Shown: positions 45,742 to 56,072, counted from the first letter of the stretch. The stretch is DNA of 64,000 nucleotides from Pseudoalteromonas spongiae UST010723-006 (GCF_000238255.3 NZ_CP011039.1:77501-141500), one strand, 5' to 3'. Made by a program: numbers and translations. The notes: a model not told the origin generated them from the sequence alone.

Positions 45742-46752
45742 TTGATTTCATTATCTCAACTCCATACTTTCGCGTTACCGGCATATGCAAAGCGCTTAAT
45801 ACGCATTGAAGACCCAACTGAGCTACAAACAATAGACTGGCAAGCGCCATTTATTGTACTCGGTGAGGGGAGCAATACGGTATTTGTTGATGATTACCAA
45901 GGGGTGATAATTCAAATCGCAAATAAAGGAATAGAGATTTCAGAAAGCACTGACGCGTATATCTTAAACGTTGCCGCGGGTGAAAATTGGCATCAGTTAG
46001 TCACCGAGTGCACTGAGCAGGGTGTTTATGGTTTTGAAAATTTGGCGCTTATTCCAGGCACAGTTGGTGCTGCACCAGTACAAAATATTGGTGCGTATGG
46101 TGTAGAAGTAAAAGACTTAATCACAAGTGTATCAGGCTACAACATTGAGCTGGGTGAATATCAAACATTAACCGCTGCAGAATGCCAATTTGCGTATCGT
46201 GATTCAATTTTCAAGCATGCCTTGCTAGGCAAGTTTGTGATTACATCGGTTGAATTTACGCTGACAAAAGCGTGGCAACCTCAATTAACTTATGGACCGT
46301 TGCAAGAACTTAATACGCCAAATGCGCTACAAGTAATGAAAGCAGTTATTGCAATTCGTTCAAGCAAACTACCTGATCCTGCGGTGGAGGCAAACAGTGG
46401 TAGCTTTTTTAAAAACCCTATCGTGCCAAATACATTAATCGAAAGCTTACATACGCAATATGAAAATATGCCTACTTACCCTGTTTGCACAAATACGACA
46501 AAATTAGCCGCCGGTTGGTTAATAGAAAAAGCAGGGCTAAAAGGGTTTAAGATGGGCGGTGTGCAGGTGAGTAATAAGCAGGCTTTAGTGTTGATTAATA
46601 CTGGCACTGCAACGCGTGATGATCTGTTGGCGATGGTAGCGCACATTCAAAACAAGGTGTTCTCACAATTCGGTGTTGTACTTGAACATGAAGTTCGCCT
46701 TGTTGCTAAAACTGGTGAAACCAAAGTTGAGGTTGCAACATGTCGCAAATAA
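45742..46752 (+). CDS. murB: UDP-N-acetylenolpyruvoylglucosamine reductase
   Basis: MurB, 336 residues, is an FAD-dependent enzyme that reduces UDP-GlcNAc-enolpyruvate to UDP-MurNAc in the cytoplasm. FAD-binding GEGSNTVF and PGTVGAAPVQNIGAYG, the proton-donor Ser in ANSGSFFKNP and the Glu in LEHEVRLV are all present. The start must be the TTG at 45742: an in-frame TGA lies four codons before it, and no ATG occurs until after conserved sequence. The 3' end overlaps birA by 13 bases. Confidence 0.96.
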   Translation: MISLSQLHTFALPAYAKRLIRIEDPTELQTIDWQAPFIVLGEGSNTVFVDDYQGVIIQIANKGIEISESTDAYILNVAAGENWHQLVTECTEQGVYGFENLALIPGTVGAAPVQNIGAYGVEVKDLITSVSGYNIELGEYQTLTAAECQFAYRDSIFKHALLGKFVITSVEFTLTKAWQPQLTYGPLQELNTPNALQVMKAVIAIRSSKLPDPAVEANSGSFFKNPIVPNTLIESLHTQYENMPTYPVCTNTTKLAAGWLIEKAGLKGFKMGGVQVSNKQALVLINTGTATRDDLLAMVAHIQNKVFSQFGVVLEHEVRLVAKTGETKVEVATCRK

Positions 46753-47729
46753 AAGGCACTAAGCTTGCGGTATTGCAAGCGCTGCAAGGTGGCGAGTTTA
46801 TCTCTGGTCAACATCTTGGTGAGCAACTGGGCATAAGCCGTGCGGCGGTAGCAAAGCATATTAAGTCACTATGTGAGCTCGGCCTTGATATCTATAAAGT
46901 GAATAACAAAGGGTATTGTCTTAAACAAGATATCGGTTTAATTGCGAAAGCAGTGGTTGAAAACGAATATCAAAAATTATCAGGGCAGATTGGTAACTTC
47001 GAAACATTTGCAAGTATCGACTCTACGAATACCGAATTAATGCAACGTCTTGCAAGTAAGCAAGTGGTTACATCAGGAACTGTGGTTGTAGCTGAAATGC
47101 AAAATGCAGGGCGCGGCAGACGTGGCCGTGTTTGGCAATCACCATTTGGTGCGAACCTTTATTATAGCTACTACTGGTTACTGGATGATGGTTTACAAGC
47201 AGCAATGGGTGTCAGTGTTGCGGTTGGTTTAGCTGTATTTGATTGCTTACATACCCTTTATGGCTTGCAAGTTAGTTTAAAGTGGCCAAATGATATTTTA
47301 GTGAATAACCAAAAGTTAGCAGGTGTATTAGTTGAGTTAGATGGTCAACCAGAAGGGCCATGTCATTTAGTTATTGGTATTGGATTGAATATCGCGATGC
47401 CAGAAAACGCCAGTGAGCATATTGACCAAGCTTGGATTGATCTGAAACGACTTGGCATGCAAGTGGATAAAAATGTGCTAATTGCTCAGCTTACTTGTTG
47501 TTTAGAGCAACGGTTAGCTCAGTATCAACTATCAGGGTTAAGTGATATGTATCAAGAGTGGAATAATGTTAATGCGTTTGCAGAACAACTTGTCACATTA
47601 AACACGGGTCAAAAAACTTGGCAAGGAATATGTGTTGGCATTGACCAACAAGGTGGTTTAATTTTACGTCAAGACGGCAATGAAAAAACCTACTATGGCG
47701 GTGAAATTTCTGTGCGTAAGGTTATGTAA
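46740..47729 (+). CDS. birA: Biotin-protein ligase / biotin operon repressor
   Basis: BirA, 329 residues, joins biotin to the carboxylase carrier protein BCCP and represses the biotin operon. The N-terminal winged helix (SGQHLGEQLGISRAAVAKHI) marks the bifunctional class. The catalytic loop reads GRGRRGRVW, with the SLKWPNDIL motif and a C-terminal domain. It overlaps murB by 13 bases and is two bases from coaX, so the three form a tight operon. Confidence 0.96.
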   Translation: MSQIKGTKLAVLQALQGGEFISGQHLGEQLGISRAAVAKHIKSLCELGLDIYKVNNKGYCLKQDIGLIAKAVVENEYQKLSGQIGNFETFASIDSTNTELMQRLASKQVVTSGTVVVAEMQNAGRGRRGRVWQSPFGANLYYSYYWLLDDGLQAAMGVSVAVGLAVFDCLHTLYGLQVSLKWPNDILVNNQKLAGVLVELDGQPEGPCHLVIGIGLNIAMPENASEHIDQAWIDLKRLGMQVDKNVLIAQLTCCLEQRLAQYQLSGLSDMYQEWNNVNAFAEQLVTLNTGQKTWQGICVGIDQQGGLILRQDGNEKTYYGGEISVRKVM

Positions 47730-47731
47730 CA

Positions 47732-48412
47732 ATGAAGCTGTTAGTTGATGTAGGTAATACCGCACTTAAATTAGCGCTATACAAAAATGATGAAATTACG
47801 TTTATTCGCCAACACGAAGTTAATTGGCAGGACATTAACCAAGTGCTTATCGCCAGTGTTCGCAGTAATCAGCAACTTGATAATCTAATTAGCGATGCGA
47901 ATGAGCGTGGGATTGAAGTGATTACTACAAAAGTGTCAGCCGAGCACAATGGAATTAGTTGTGCTTATCAACAGTTTCGCAATCTCGGTATTGATCGCTG
48001 GCTTGTGGTGCTTGCAGCAGCCCACCTCTATGCGGGCCAATCAGCAATTATTGTAGATGCTGGCACAGCAACGACAGTTGACGTATTAGTTGAAGGTAAA
48101 ACACATCAAGGCGGCTGGATTATTCCAGGAATAGATTTGATGATGGAGTCAATCACATCGCGCGCGGAAAAAGTATTTGCCAGTGAACAGGTGTCGTTTG
48201 AAAACACGGTTGGTATTAATACTCCAGAAGCACTAAGTTATGGTTGTTTAGCAGCCAGTTTAGGTTTGGTCGCGCAAGCAAGGCGCTTATTTGGTGATAA
48301 TATTCGTGTATTGTGTACAGGTGGTTATGGCAAGCTACTGTCAGATCATCTTGAAAATAGCGAATTCATTGAAGATTTGGTGTTGCGCGGGTTAGTTGCA
48401 TATGCGAAATAG
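47732..48412 (+). CDS. coaX: Type III pantothenate kinase
   Basis: CoaX, 226 residues, phosphorylates pantothenate in the first step of coenzyme A synthesis. ASKHA-fold signatures are visible: DVGNTALKLA (6-15), IDRWLVVLAAA, IIVDAGTATTVD and GGWIIPGI. It starts two bases after birA. Type III enzymes need a monovalent cation and resist feedback by CoA. Confidence 0.95.
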   Translation: MKLLVDVGNTALKLALYKNDEITFIRQHEVNWQDINQVLIASVRSNQQLDNLISDANERGIEVITTKVSAEHNGISCAYQQFRNLGIDRWLVVLAAAHLYAGQSAIIVDAGTATTVDVLVEGKTHQGGWIIPGIDLMMESITSRAEKVFASEQVSFENTVGINTPEALSYGCLAASLGLVAQARRLFGDNIRVLCTGGYGKLLSDHLENSEFIEDLVLRGLVAYAK

Positions 48413-48495
48413 CGGGATAACCGCATAAAACTGCAGCGATTTGACTAAATCTTCAACGTTTGAACGATATCTTTAACTTTTTTTAAAATAAATGG

Positions 48496-48524
48496 TTGCA
48501 TATCGTAAAACCTTGCCTTAGAAT
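48496..48524 (+). promoter_or_regulatory. Promoter of tRNA-tuf operon
   Basis: TTGCAT (48496-48501), a 17-base spacer, and TAGAAT (48519-48524) are followed by the GC-rich discriminator CTCGCCCCG, the hallmark of stringently controlled stable-RNA promoters. The first tRNA begins 27 bases downstream. Confidence 0.8.
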
Positions 48525-48551
48525 CTCGCCCCGTACTTAAGCAGTATACGT

Positions 48552-48627
<76 letters not shown>

Positions 48628-48670
48628 TTTTACTTTCACTATATGAAAGTCTAGCTTTAAAAGAATTTGT

Positions 48671-48755
48671 GGAGGGGTTCCCGAGCGGCCAAAGGGATCA
48701 GACTGTAAATCTGACGGCATTGCCTTCGATGGTTCGAATCCGTCCCCCTCCACCA
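48671..48755 (+). tRNA. tRNA-Tyr (GTA)
   Basis: This 85-nt tRNA has a long variable arm, acceptor GGAGGGG/CCCCTCC, anticodon loop CTGTAAA (GTA) and encoded CCA. It is nearly the same as E. coli tRNA-Tyr over the D-arm. Confidence 0.97.
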
Positions 48756-48798
48756 CTTACTCTTGACGGTTAGAGGTAGTTAAGAACAGGTTCCGAAA

Positions 48799-48873
<75 letters not shown>

Positions 48874-48884
48874 GTTTCTGGTGT

Positions 48885-48960
48885 GCTGATATAGCTCAGT
48901 CGGTAGAGCGCACCCTTGGTAAGGGTGAGGTCGGCAGTTCAAATCTGCCTATCAGCACCA
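48885..48960 (+). tRNA. tRNA-Thr (GGT)
   Basis: This 76-nt tRNA has acceptor GCTGATA/TATCAGC, anticodon loop TTGGTAA (GGT) and encoded CCA. It is followed by a 138-base leader before tuf. Confidence 0.97.
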
Positions 48961-49098
48961 GTATCGAGTTCAACCTTTCTTAAATATTTTCCACTTCCTT
49001 TAATTTGTCATAAACTTATTCAATTATTTGAATACGTCTGCGCTTGTTGTAGACACTTTTACATGTAATTTTAGTTATATAACTTTATAGGTTCCGTC

Positions 49099-50283
49099 AT
49101 GGCAAAAGAAAAGTTTGAACGTTCGAAACCGCACGTAAACGTAGGTACAATCGGCCACGTTGACCACGGTAAAACAACTCTAACAGCAGCAATCACTAAC
49201 GTACTTGCAAAAGTATACGGTGGTGAAGCGAAAGACTTCGCAGCAATCGATAACGCTCCAGAAGAGCGTGAGCGTGGTATCACAATCTCAACTTCACACG
49301 TTGAGTACGATACACCAACTCGTCACTACGCACACGTAGACTGTCCAGGACACGCGGATTATGTTAAAAACATGATCACAGGTGCTGCACAGATGGACGG
49401 CGCAATCCTAGTAGTAGCAGCGACTGATGGCCCAATGCCACAGACACGTGAGCACATCCTTCTTTCACGTCAGGTTGGTGTACCTTACATCATCGTATTC
49501 ATGAACAAATGTGACATGGTTGACGACGAAGAACTACTAGAGCTAGTAGAGATGGAAGTTCGTGAACTTCTTTCAGAGTACGATTTCCCAGGTGACGACC
49601 TACCACTAATCCAAGGTTCAGCTCTTAAAGCACTAGAAGGCGAGAAAGAGTGGGAAGACAAGATTGTTGAGCTTGCAGAAGCACTAGACACTTACATCCC
49701 AGAGCCAGAGCGTGACATCGATAAGCCATTCATCATGCCTATCGAAGACGTATTCTCAATCCAGGGTCGTGGTACAGTAGTAACAGGCCGTGTTGAAGCT
49801 GGTATCATCAACGTGAACGACGAAGTAGAAATCGTAGGTATCAAAGAAACTACGACTACTACTTGTACGGGTGTTGAAATGTTCCGTAAGCTTCTAGACG
49901 AAGGTCGTGCTGGTGAGAACATTGGTGCACTTCTACGTGGCACTAAGCGTGACGAAGTTGAGCGTGGTCAGGTTCTATGTAAGCCTGGTTCAATCAAGCC
50001 GCACACTAAGTTCACTTCAGAAGTATACGTACTATCTAAAGATGAAGGTGGTCGTCACACGCCATTCTTCAAAGGCTACCGTCCACAGTTCTACTTCCGT
50101 ACAACTGACGTAACAGGTGATATCCAATTACCAGATGGCGTAGAAATGGTAATGCCAGGCGACAACATCAAGATGACTGTTGAGCTAATCGTTCCAATCG
50201 CGATGGACGAAGGTCTACGTTTCGCGATCCGTGAAGGTGGCCGTACAGTAGGTGCTGGTGTTGTAGCAACTATCGAAGACTAA
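49099..50283 (+). CDS. tuf: Elongation factor Tu
   Basis: EF-Tu, 394 residues, is the GTPase that brings aminoacyl-tRNA to the ribosome. The G-motifs are G1 GHVDHGKT, G2 RGITI, G3 DCPGHADY, G4 NKCD and G5 GSALK. It corresponds by position to tufB, after the four tRNAs. Codon use is strongly biased, as expected of a very highly expressed gene. A strong terminator follows. Confidence 0.98.
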   Translation: MAKEKFERSKPHVNVGTIGHVDHGKTTLTAAITNVLAKVYGGEAKDFAAIDNAPEERERGITISTSHVEYDTPTRHYAHVDCPGHADYVKNMITGAAQMDGAILVVAATDGPMPQTREHILLSRQVGVPYIIVFMNKCDMVDDEELLELVEMEVRELLSEYDFPGDDLPLIQGSALKALEGEKEWEDKIVELAEALDTYIPEPERDIDKPFIMPIEDVFSIQGRGTVVTGRVEAGIINVNDEVEIVGIKETTTTTCTGVEMFRKLLDEGRAGENIGALLRGTKRDEVERGQVLCKPGSIKPHTKFTSEVYVLSKDEGGRHTPFFKGYRPQFYFRTTDVTGDIQLPDGVEMVMPGDNIKMTVELIVPIAMDEGLRFAIREGGRTVGAGVVATIED

Positions 50284-50310
50284 TTCTTGATAGTTAATGC
50301 ATAAGCATTG

Positions 50311-50344
50311 AAAAACCCGCGTAAATTGTTACGCGGGTTTTTTT
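50311..50344 (+). terminator. Terminator of tRNA-tuf operon
   Basis: AAACCCGCGTAA-ATTG-TTACGCGGGTTTTTTT is a perfect stem with T-run, 28 bases after the tuf stop. Confidence 0.93.
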
Positions 50345-50500
50345 CATTTTTAACATTCGCAGTGGTGTTGTGCTTTTTTTGAACGTTGATTGTTCAAGCT
50401 GTAAACAGCTAAATGTGAAATTCAAAGCTTAAATAAGCTAAAAAATGTACATTTTATTGCTGTAAATAAGCCACTATTAGATGATGTTGTCATCAACTAG

Positions 50501-50509
50501 TGTTATACT
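50501..50509 (+). promoter_or_regulatory. Extended -10 promoter of EF-G2 gene
   Basis: TGTTATACT is an extended -10 (TATACT at 50504-50509) followed by the GC-rich CCGCGCG. No good -35 is seen at the right distance. The start codon is 36 bases downstream. Confidence 0.6.
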
Positions 50510-50544
50510 CCGCGCGAAAAATTTTAATTAATTAGAGTAAAGAA

Positions 50545-52626
50545 ATGGCTGATTTATCTAAGTACAGAAATATCGGTATTTTTGCCCACGTAGATGCGGG
50601 TAAAACGACTACAACAGAACGTATCCTTAAGTTAACTGGTAAAATCCACAAAACTGGTGAGGTTCACGATGGTGAATCAACAACTGACTTCATGGAACAG
50701 GAAGCTGAGCGTGGTATTACAATCCAGTCAGCAGCTGTAACGTGTGAGTGGAAAGGTCACCGTTTAAACGTTATCGATACTCCTGGACACGTTGACTTCA
50801 CAGTTGAAGTATATCGTTCACTTAAAGTTCTTGACGGTGGTATCGGTGTATTCTGTGGTTCTGGTGGTGTTGAGCCTCAGTCAGAAACTAACTGGCGTTA
50901 CGCTAACGAATCAGAAGTTGCTCGTTGTATCTTCGTAAACAAACTAGACCGTATGGGTGCTGACTTCTACCGCGTTGTAGGTCAAGTTGAGAAAGTACTT
51001 GGTGCAAACCCACTAGTTATGACACTACCAATTGGTATCGAAGACGAATTCTGTGGTGTTGTAGACGTCCTAGAGAAAAAAGCATACGTTTGGGATGAGA
51101 CTGGTCTTCCTGAAAACTATGAAGTACAAGACGTTCCAGCTGACATGGTAGACAAAGTTGAAGAATACCATGAGATGCTAATCGAGTCTGCTGTTGAGCA
51201 AGACGACGACCTAATGGAAGCGTACATGGAAGGTGAAATCCCTTCACTAGAGCAAATCAAAGCGTGTATCCGTAAAGGTACTCGTGATCTAGCATTCTTC
51301 CCAACTTACTGTGGTTCTGCGTTCAAGAACAAAGGTATGCAGTTAGTACTAGATGCTGTTGTAGATTACCTACCATCACCAACTGAAGTTGATCCTCAGC
51401 CGTTAACTGATAAAGAAACTGGTGAGCCAACTGGTGAAGTTGCAACTGTTTCTGCAGACGAGCCACTAAAAGCGTTAGCGTTCAAAATCATGGACGACCG
51501 TTTCGGTGCACTTACGTTCATCCGTATCTACTCAGGTCGCATGAAGAAAGGTGATACAGTTCTTAACTCAGCAACTGGTAAAACAGAGCGTATCGGCCGT
51601 ATGGTTGAGATGCAGGCTGACGACCGTAACGAAATCACTGAAGCGCAAGCGGGTGACATCATTGCTGTTGTAGGTATGAAGAACGTTCAAACAGGTCACA
51701 CTCTATGTGATCCTAAGCACGAATGTACTCTTGAAGCGATGATCTTCCCTGATCCGGTAATCTCAATCGCTGTTGCACCTAAAGATAAAGGTGGTAACGA
51801 GAAGATGGGTATCGCTATCGGTAAGATGGTTGCAGAAGATCCGTCATTCCAGGTTGAAACTGACGAAGATTCAGGTGAAACAATCCTTAAAGGTATGGGT
51901 GAATTACACCTAGACATCAAGGTTGATATCCTTAAGCGTACTTACGGTGTAGACCTAGTTGTTGGTCAGCCTCAGGTTGCTTACCGTGAAACTATCACGC
52001 AAGAAATCGAAGACAGCTACACACACAAGAAGCAATCAGGTGGTTCTGGTCAGTTCGGTAAGATCGATTACCGTATCAAGCCAGGCGAGCAAAATTCAGG
52101 CTTCACTTTCTCTTCATCAGTAGTTGGTGGTAACGTTCCTAAGGAATTCTGGCCAGCAGTTGAGAAAGGCTTCGCATCTATGATGGAAGAAGGTGTTCTT
52201 GCAGGCTTCCCAGTACTAGACGTTGAAGTTGAACTATTCGACGGTGCTTTCCACGCAGTTGACTCATCAGCAATCGCGTTCGAAATCGCTGCGAAAGGCG
52301 CATTCCGTCAGTCTATTCCAAAAGCAGGTCCTCAGCTTCTTGAGCCAATCATGAAAGTTGACGTGTTCACACCAGAAGACAACGTAGGTGACGTAATTGG
52401 TGACCTTAACCGTCGTCGTGGTATGATCAAAGACCAAGAAGCTGGCGCAATGGGCGTTCGCATCAAGGGTGAAGTACCGCTTTCAGAAATGTTCGGTTAC
52501 ATCGGTCACCTTCGTACAATTACTTCAGGTCGTGGTCAGTTCTCTATGGAGTTCTCACACTACGCTGCATGTCCAGCAAACGTAGCTGAGACAGTAATTG
52601 CTGAACAAAAAGAAAAGAATAAGTAA
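50545..52626 (+). CDS. Elongation factor G, EF-G2 type
   Basis: This 693-residue translational GTPase has G1 AHVDAGKT, G2 RGITI, G3 DTPGHVDF and G4 NKLD, with domains II-V complete. The start ([20 protein letters not shown]), the segment [20 protein letters not shown] and the shorter length fit the second EF-G type (EF-G2) of gammaproteobacteria rather than the main str-operon EF-G of about 704 residues. It has its own promoter and terminator between tuf and trpT. Whether it supports elongation or ribosome recycling is not settled by sequence. Confidence 0.93.
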   Translation: MADLSKYRNIGIFAHVDAGKTTTTERILKLTGKIHKTGEVHDGESTTDFMEQEAERGITIQSAAVTCEWKGHRLNVIDTPGHVDFTVEVYRSLKVLDGGIGVFCGSGGVEPQSETNWRYANESEVARCIFVNKLDRMGADFYRVVGQVEKVLGANPLVMTLPIGIEDEFCGVVDVLEKKAYVWDETGLPENYEVQDVPADMVDKVEEYHEMLIESAVEQDDDLMEAYMEGEIPSLEQIKACIRKGTRDLAFFPTYCGSAFKNKGMQLVLDAVVDYLPSPTEVDPQPLTDKETGEPTGEVATVSADEPLKALAFKIMDDRFGALTFIRIYSGRMKKGDTVLNSATGKTERIGRMVEMQADDRNEITEAQAGDIIAVVGMKNVQTGHTLCDPKHECTLEAMIFPDPVISIAVAPKDKGGNEKMGIAIGKMVAEDPSFQVETDEDSGETILKGMGELHLDIKVDILKRTYGVDLVVGQPQVAYRETITQEIEDSYTHKKQSGGSGQFGKIDYRIKPGEQNSGFTFSSSVVGGNVPKEFWPAVEKGFASMMEEGVLAGFPVLDVEVELFDGAFHAVDSSAIAFEIAAKGAFRQSIPKAGPQLLEPIMKVDVFTPEDNVGDVIGDLNRRRGMIKDQEAGAMGVRIKGEVPLSEMFGYIGHLRTITSGRGQFSMEFSHYAACPANVAETVIAEQKEKNK

Positions 52627-52647
52627 TTAAACTTTTCTAAGTTCTGA

Positions 52648-52675
52648 AAAAACCCAGCATTTGCTGGGTTTTTTA
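52648..52675 (+). terminator. Terminator of EF-G2 gene
   Basis: AAAACCCAGCA-TT-TGCTGGGTTTTTT is a perfect stem with T-run. Confidence 0.93.
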
Positions 52676-52749
52676 TTGCCACAAATAAAAAATTGCCGAT
52701 CTTGAAAATCGCAAAGTTAAGATAATTGCTTAGTGGGCATCTTTTACCC

Positions 52750-52777
52750 TTGTTTTAAAAGAATTGGTCAGTATAAT
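52750..52777 (+). promoter_or_regulatory. Promoter of tRNA-Trp gene
   Basis: TTGTTT (52750-52755), a 16-base spacer, and TATAAT (52772-52777), followed by GGGC. The tRNA starts 15 bases downstream. Confidence 0.7.
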
Positions 52778-52792
52778 GGGCATCCACTTTGC

Positions 52793-52869
52793 AGGGGCGT
52801 AGTTCCAATTGGTAGAACAGCGGTCTCCAAAACCGACGGTTACGGGTTCGAGTCCTGTCGCCCCTGCCA
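52793..52869 (+). tRNA. tRNA-Trp (CCA)
   Basis: This 77-nt tRNA has acceptor AGGGGCG/CGCCCCT, anticodon loop CTCCAAA (CCA) and an encoded CCA end. It lies upstream of secE. Confidence 0.97.
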
Positions 52870-52997
52870 CTTTAATTCGAAGTCTAAACCTGATAGTTTA
52901 TTTTCTTGTTACTAAGTAGATTATAAAGTTTGGATTTTAAGGATTAACCTCGTCTAAGCACCGGGGTTGTTGTGTCTGGTATTAAGGTAAATTAATT

Positions 52998-53375
52998 ATG
53001 AGCGCAAATGTAGAAGCTCCATCAAGCTCAATGGATGCATTAAAATGGATTGTAGCAATTGCACTGCTAGCAGGCGCAGTTGTAGGCAATTACATGTTTG
53101 AAGATCAATCTGTATTATTACGTGCAGTTGGTGTAGTAGTAGCGATTGCCGCTGGTTTGGGCGTTGCCTCGTTAACGGGTAAAGGACGTGAGTTTATTGC
53201 GTTTGCCAAAGAAGCGAAGCTAGAAGTACGTAAAGTGGTGTGGCCAACACGCCAAGAGACGGTTCAAACAACGTTTATCGTAATGATTGCAACAGTAGTA
53301 ATGGCGCTTATCCTTTGGGGTCTAGACGGTGCATTATTTAGAATTGTTGGCTTTTTAACTGGATTGGAGATCTGA
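52998..53375 (+). CDS. secE: Preprotein translocase subunit SecE
   Basis: SecE, 125 residues, has three predicted membrane helices (about 14-34, 40-56 and 93-115) as in E. coli. The conserved amphipathic segment [20 protein letters not shown] comes before the last helix, which clamps SecY. It is followed four bases later by nusG. Confidence 0.96.
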   Translation: MSANVEAPSSSMDALKWIVAIALLAGAVVGNYMFEDQSVLLRAVGVVVAIAAGLGVASLTGKGREFIAFAKEAKLEVRKVVWPTRQETVQTTFIVMIATVVMALILWGLDGALFRIVGFLTGLEI

Positions 53376-53379
53376 TCCC

Positions 53380-53937
53380 ATGGCGGATGAGAACAAAGAA
53401 AAGAAACTACGTTGGTACGTAGTACAAGCATTTTCTGGTTTTGAGAAACGCGTAGCTCAAACAATTATTGAGCATATTAAAATCCAAGGCCTAGAAGACA
53501 GCTTCGGTGAGGTATTAGTACCGACTGAAGAAGTTGTAGAAATGAAATCAGGCCAAAAACGTCGTTCAGAGCGTAAGTTCTTCCCAGGCTATGTACTGGT
53601 AGAAATGGATATGAACGATGCGAGCTGGCACTTAGTAAATAGCACGCCACGTGTAATGGGTTTCATTGGCGGTACATCTGACCGTCCTGCGCCTATCAGC
53701 AAAAAAGAAGCTGATCGTATTCTTAACCGTCTGCAAGAAAATGCAGATGCACCTAAGCCGGCTACATTGTTTGAGCCAGGTGAAGTGGTACGTGTTATTG
53801 ATGGTCCATTTGCTGACTTTAACGGTGTTGTTGAAGAAGTTGATTACGACCGCAGCCGCGTAAAAGTGTCTGTACTTATTTTTGGTCGTTCTACACCAGT
53901 AGAATTAGAATTTGGTCAGGTTGAAGCTGACAAATAA
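53380..53937 (+). CDS. nusG: Transcription elongation/termination factor NusG
   Basis: NusG, 185 residues, has an N-terminal NGN domain ([30 protein letters not shown]) that binds RNA polymerase. A C-terminal KOW domain ([20 protein letters not shown]) contacts Rho or S10. It forms an operon with secE; a terminator follows. Confidence 0.98.
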   Translation: MADENKEKKLRWYVVQAFSGFEKRVAQTIIEHIKIQGLEDSFGEVLVPTEEVVEMKSGQKRRSERKFFPGYVLVEMDMNDASWHLVNSTPRVMGFIGGTSDRPAPISKKEADRILNRLQENADAPKPATLFEPGEVVRVIDGPFADFNGVVEEVDYDRSRVKVSVLIFGRSTPVELEFGQVEADK

Positions 53938-53956
53938 TTCTTAAATGATCATATTG

Positions 53957-53994
53957 AAAAAGGCCGCTGGTTAATCTATAATCAGCGGCCTTTT
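53957..53994 (+). terminator. Terminator of secE-nusG operon
   Basis: AAAAAGGCCGCTG pairs with CAGCGGCCTTTT around a 13-nt loop, 20 bases after the nusG stop. Confidence 0.88.
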
Positions 53995-54033
53995 GTTATC
54001 TGATGATAGCAAAAGCTAAGAATTTTTTAATTT

Positions 54034-54100
54034 TGGGAAGCCGCTTGAGTACGTGTCCTCGCACGCACAAGGCTAAGACCCATTAAATGAGGTTATTAAA
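54034..54100 (+). promoter_or_regulatory. rplK-rplA leader, possible L1-binding site
   Basis: The leader GGGAAGCCGCTTGAGTACG to GGCTAAGACCC can fold with GCC/GGC and GGG/CCC pairings. In E. coli, L1 represses rplKA by binding a leader structure mimicking its 23S site, so this is the expected place. A possible promoter (TTGTTA 53993-53998, 18-base spacer, TAAGAA) lies upstream. The structure is an inference from reading only. Confidence 0.4.
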
Positions 54101-54529
54101 ATGGCAAAGAAAGTTGAAGCTCTAATCAAGCTACAAGTTGCTGCTGGTATGGCTAACCCTAGTCCTCCAGTAGGTCCTGCACTAGGTCAACATGGTGTTA
54201 ACATCATGGAATTCTGTAAAGCGTTCAACGCACGTACAGAGTCTATCGAGAAAGGTGCACCGGTTCCTGTAATCATTTCTGTTTACAACGACCGTTCATT
54301 CACTTTTGATATGAAAACTCCACCTGCATCTTACCTTCTTAAGAAGGCTGCAGGTATCAAGTCTGGTTCTGGCCGTCCTAACACTGAGAAAGTTGGTACT
54401 GTAACACGTGCACAACTAGAAGAGATCGTTGAGACTAAACGTCCTGACCTTACTGCTGCTGATATGGACGCAGCTGTACGCACGATTGCAGGTTCTGCAC
54501 GTGCAATGGGCTTGAATGTAGAAGGGTAA
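54101..54529 (+). CDS. rplK: 50S ribosomal protein L11
   Basis: L11, 142 residues, as in E. coli, has the Pro-rich N-terminal [20 protein letters not shown] and the RNA-binding C-terminal domain. It lies in the GTPase-associated centre and is needed for RelA activation. GAGG precedes the start. Confidence 0.98.
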   Translation: MAKKVEALIKLQVAAGMANPSPPVGPALGQHGVNIMEFCKAFNARTESIEKGAPVPVIISVYNDRSFTFDMKTPPASYLLKKAAGIKSGSGRPNTEKVGTVTRAQLEEIVETKRPDLTAADMDAAVRTIAGSARAMGLNVEG

Positions 54530-54535
54530 TTGAGA

Positions 54536-55240
54536 ATGGCTAAATTAACTAAGCGTATGCGCGTAATCCGCGAAAAAGTTGACGTAACTAAAGAGTACGA
54601 AATCAACGAAGCTGTTGCTCTTCTTAAAGAACTAGCTACTGCTAAATTCACTGAAAGTGTTGACGTTGCTGTAAACCTTGGCATCGACGCTCGTAAATCA
54701 GACCAAAATGTACGTGGTGCAACTGTACTACCACACGGTACTGGTCGTGAAGTACGCGTTGCTGTATTCACTCAAGGTGCAAACGCAGATGCTGCTAAAG
54801 AAGCTGGTGCTGATTTAGTAGGTATGGACGACCTTGCTGAGCAGGTTAAGAAAGGCGAAATGAACTTTGACGTTGTTGTTGCTTCTCCAGATGCAATGCG
54901 CGTTGTTGGTCAACTAGGTCAAATCCTAGGTCCACGTGGTCTTATGCCTAACCCTAAAACTGGTACTGTAACGCCTAACGTTGCAGAAGCAGTTAAAAAC
55001 GCTAAAGCTGGTCAGGTTCGTTACCGCAACGACAAGAACGGTATTATCCACACTACTATCGGTAAAGTAGATTTTGATGCAAACCAACTTCAAGAAAACC
55101 TTGAAGCGTTAATCATCGCTCTTAAGAAGGCTAAGCCTTCTCAAGCGAAAGGTACTTTCCTTAAGAAAGTAAGCATCTCTACTACTATGGGTGCTGGTGT
55201 TGCTGTAGACCAAGCTACTCTAAATACTCAAGTAGTATAA
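54536..55240 (+). CDS. rplA: 50S ribosomal protein L1
   Basis: L1, 234 residues, as in E. coli, starts [20 protein letters not shown] and contains [20 protein letters not shown]. It forms the mobile stalk at the E site and by analogy represses its own operon. The ATG at 54536 is preferred over a TTG at 54530. It starts six bases after the rplK stop. Confidence 0.98.
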   Translation: MAKLTKRMRVIREKVDVTKEYEINEAVALLKELATAKFTESVDVAVNLGIDARKSDQNVRGATVLPHGTGREVRVAVFTQGANADAAKEAGADLVGMDDLAEQVKKGEMNFDVVVASPDAMRVVGQLGQILGPRGLMPNPKTGTVTPNVAEAVKNAKAGQVRYRNDKNGIIHTTIGKVDFDANQLQENLEALIIALKKAKPSQAKGTFLKKVSISTTMGAGVAVDQATLNTQVV

Positions 55241-55260
55241 TTTAGAGAATAGCGTTTACA

Positions 55261-55300
55261 TGGCGCAAAAATTAGACTATAATTTTGCGCCATTTTGTTG
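55261..55300 (+). terminator. Terminator-like hairpin after rplA
   Basis: TGGCGCAAAA-ATT / AATTTTGCGCCA is a long inverted repeat followed by TTTTGTTG. It separates rplKA from the rplJL leader. Confidence 0.7.
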
Positions 55301-55352
55301 AGTTATGAAGTTTTCTTTAATTCAACAATAAAACCAAATTCGGGTTGGAGTC

Positions 55353-55368
55353 TATAATTTCGCGCTTG
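55353..55368 (+). promoter_or_regulatory. -10 element of rplJL promoter
   Basis: A perfect TATAAT (55353-55358) is followed by the GC-rich TTTCGCGCTT. The -35 is poorly matched. It lies 225 bases before rplJ, leaving room for the L10 leader. Confidence 0.5.
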
Positions 55369-55399
55369 TTTCAAGCAAAAGCGATAAATTAGGCTTTCG

Positions 55400-55500
55400 T
55401 CCAAGACCGTAGGTGCAAACCATTAGGTGTGCTTAATCTCCTACGTAGACGGTGTGAATCCCCAGCAAGATTTTTCCTAATCTTCTGGCTCTCGCCGTAA
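55400..55500 (+). promoter_or_regulatory. L10 (rplJ) leader RNA
   Basis: AAGACCGTAGGTGCAAACC, then GCTTAATCTCCTACGTAGAC and GGTGTGAATCC form the kink-turn and stem region of the L10 leader; GTAGG pairs with CCTAC. E. coli has AAGACCGCAGGTG and CTTAATCTCCTGCGTAGACGG in the same order. L10-L7/L12 binds it to repress rplJL. The 55241-55577 gap is filled by this leader, the promoter and the rplA terminator; no gene is seen. Confidence 0.8.
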
Positions 55501-55577
55501 AAAGCACTTTTAATCTTAATTTTGATTAAAAGATGAGTAAACAGGGGCTTGTCCCCATAGAACCAGGAGTAACACCC

Positions 55578-56072
55578 ATGGCGTTAAATCTTCAAGACAA
55601 AAAAGCAATTGTTGCTGAAGTTAACGAAGCTGCCAAAGGTGCTCTTTCTGCAGTTGTTGCAGATTCTCGTGGTGTAACTGTAGATGCTATCACTGCCCTT
55701 CGTAAAGAAGCTCGTGAAGCAGGCGTTTGGATGAAGGTTGTTCGTAACACTTTAGCTAAACGTGCTGTTGAAGGTACTGATTATGAGTGTCTAAATGAGT
55801 CGCTAGTTGGTCCTAGCTTAATCGCTTTCTCTTCTGAGCACCCAGGTGCTGCAGCGCGTATCTTTAAAGATTTCGCGAAGAAGAATGAAAACTTTGAAGT
55901 TAAAACGGCCGCTTTTGAAGGTAACGTTGTAGACGCAGATATGCTTGCTACATTACCAACATACGACGAAGCAGTTGCACGCTTAATGAGCGCTATGAAA
56001 GAAGCGTCTGCTGGTAAATTGTGTAAAACAATTGAAGCAGTACGTGTACAGAAAGCTGAGCAAGCTGCTTAA
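55578..56072 (+). CDS. rplJ: 50S ribosomal protein L10
   Basis: L10, 164 residues, starts [20 protein letters not shown] and contains [20 protein letters not shown]. It anchors the L7/L12 stalk. The ATG at 55578 follows AGGAG; a frame reaching back to 55533 has no family support and lies in the leader. Confidence 0.98.
   Translation: MALNLQDKKAIVAEVNEAAKGALSAVVADSRGVTVDAITALRKEAREAGVWMKVVRNTLAKRAVEGTDYECLNESLVGPSLIAFSSEHPGAAARIFKDFAKKNENFEVKTAAFEGNVVDADMLATLPTYDEAVARLMSAMKEASAGKLCKTIEAVRVQKAEQAA

Noticed and set aside
55533..55577. N-terminal extension of rplJ
   Set aside because: The extra 15 codons lie in the L10 leader and have no family support; AGGAG precedes 55578.
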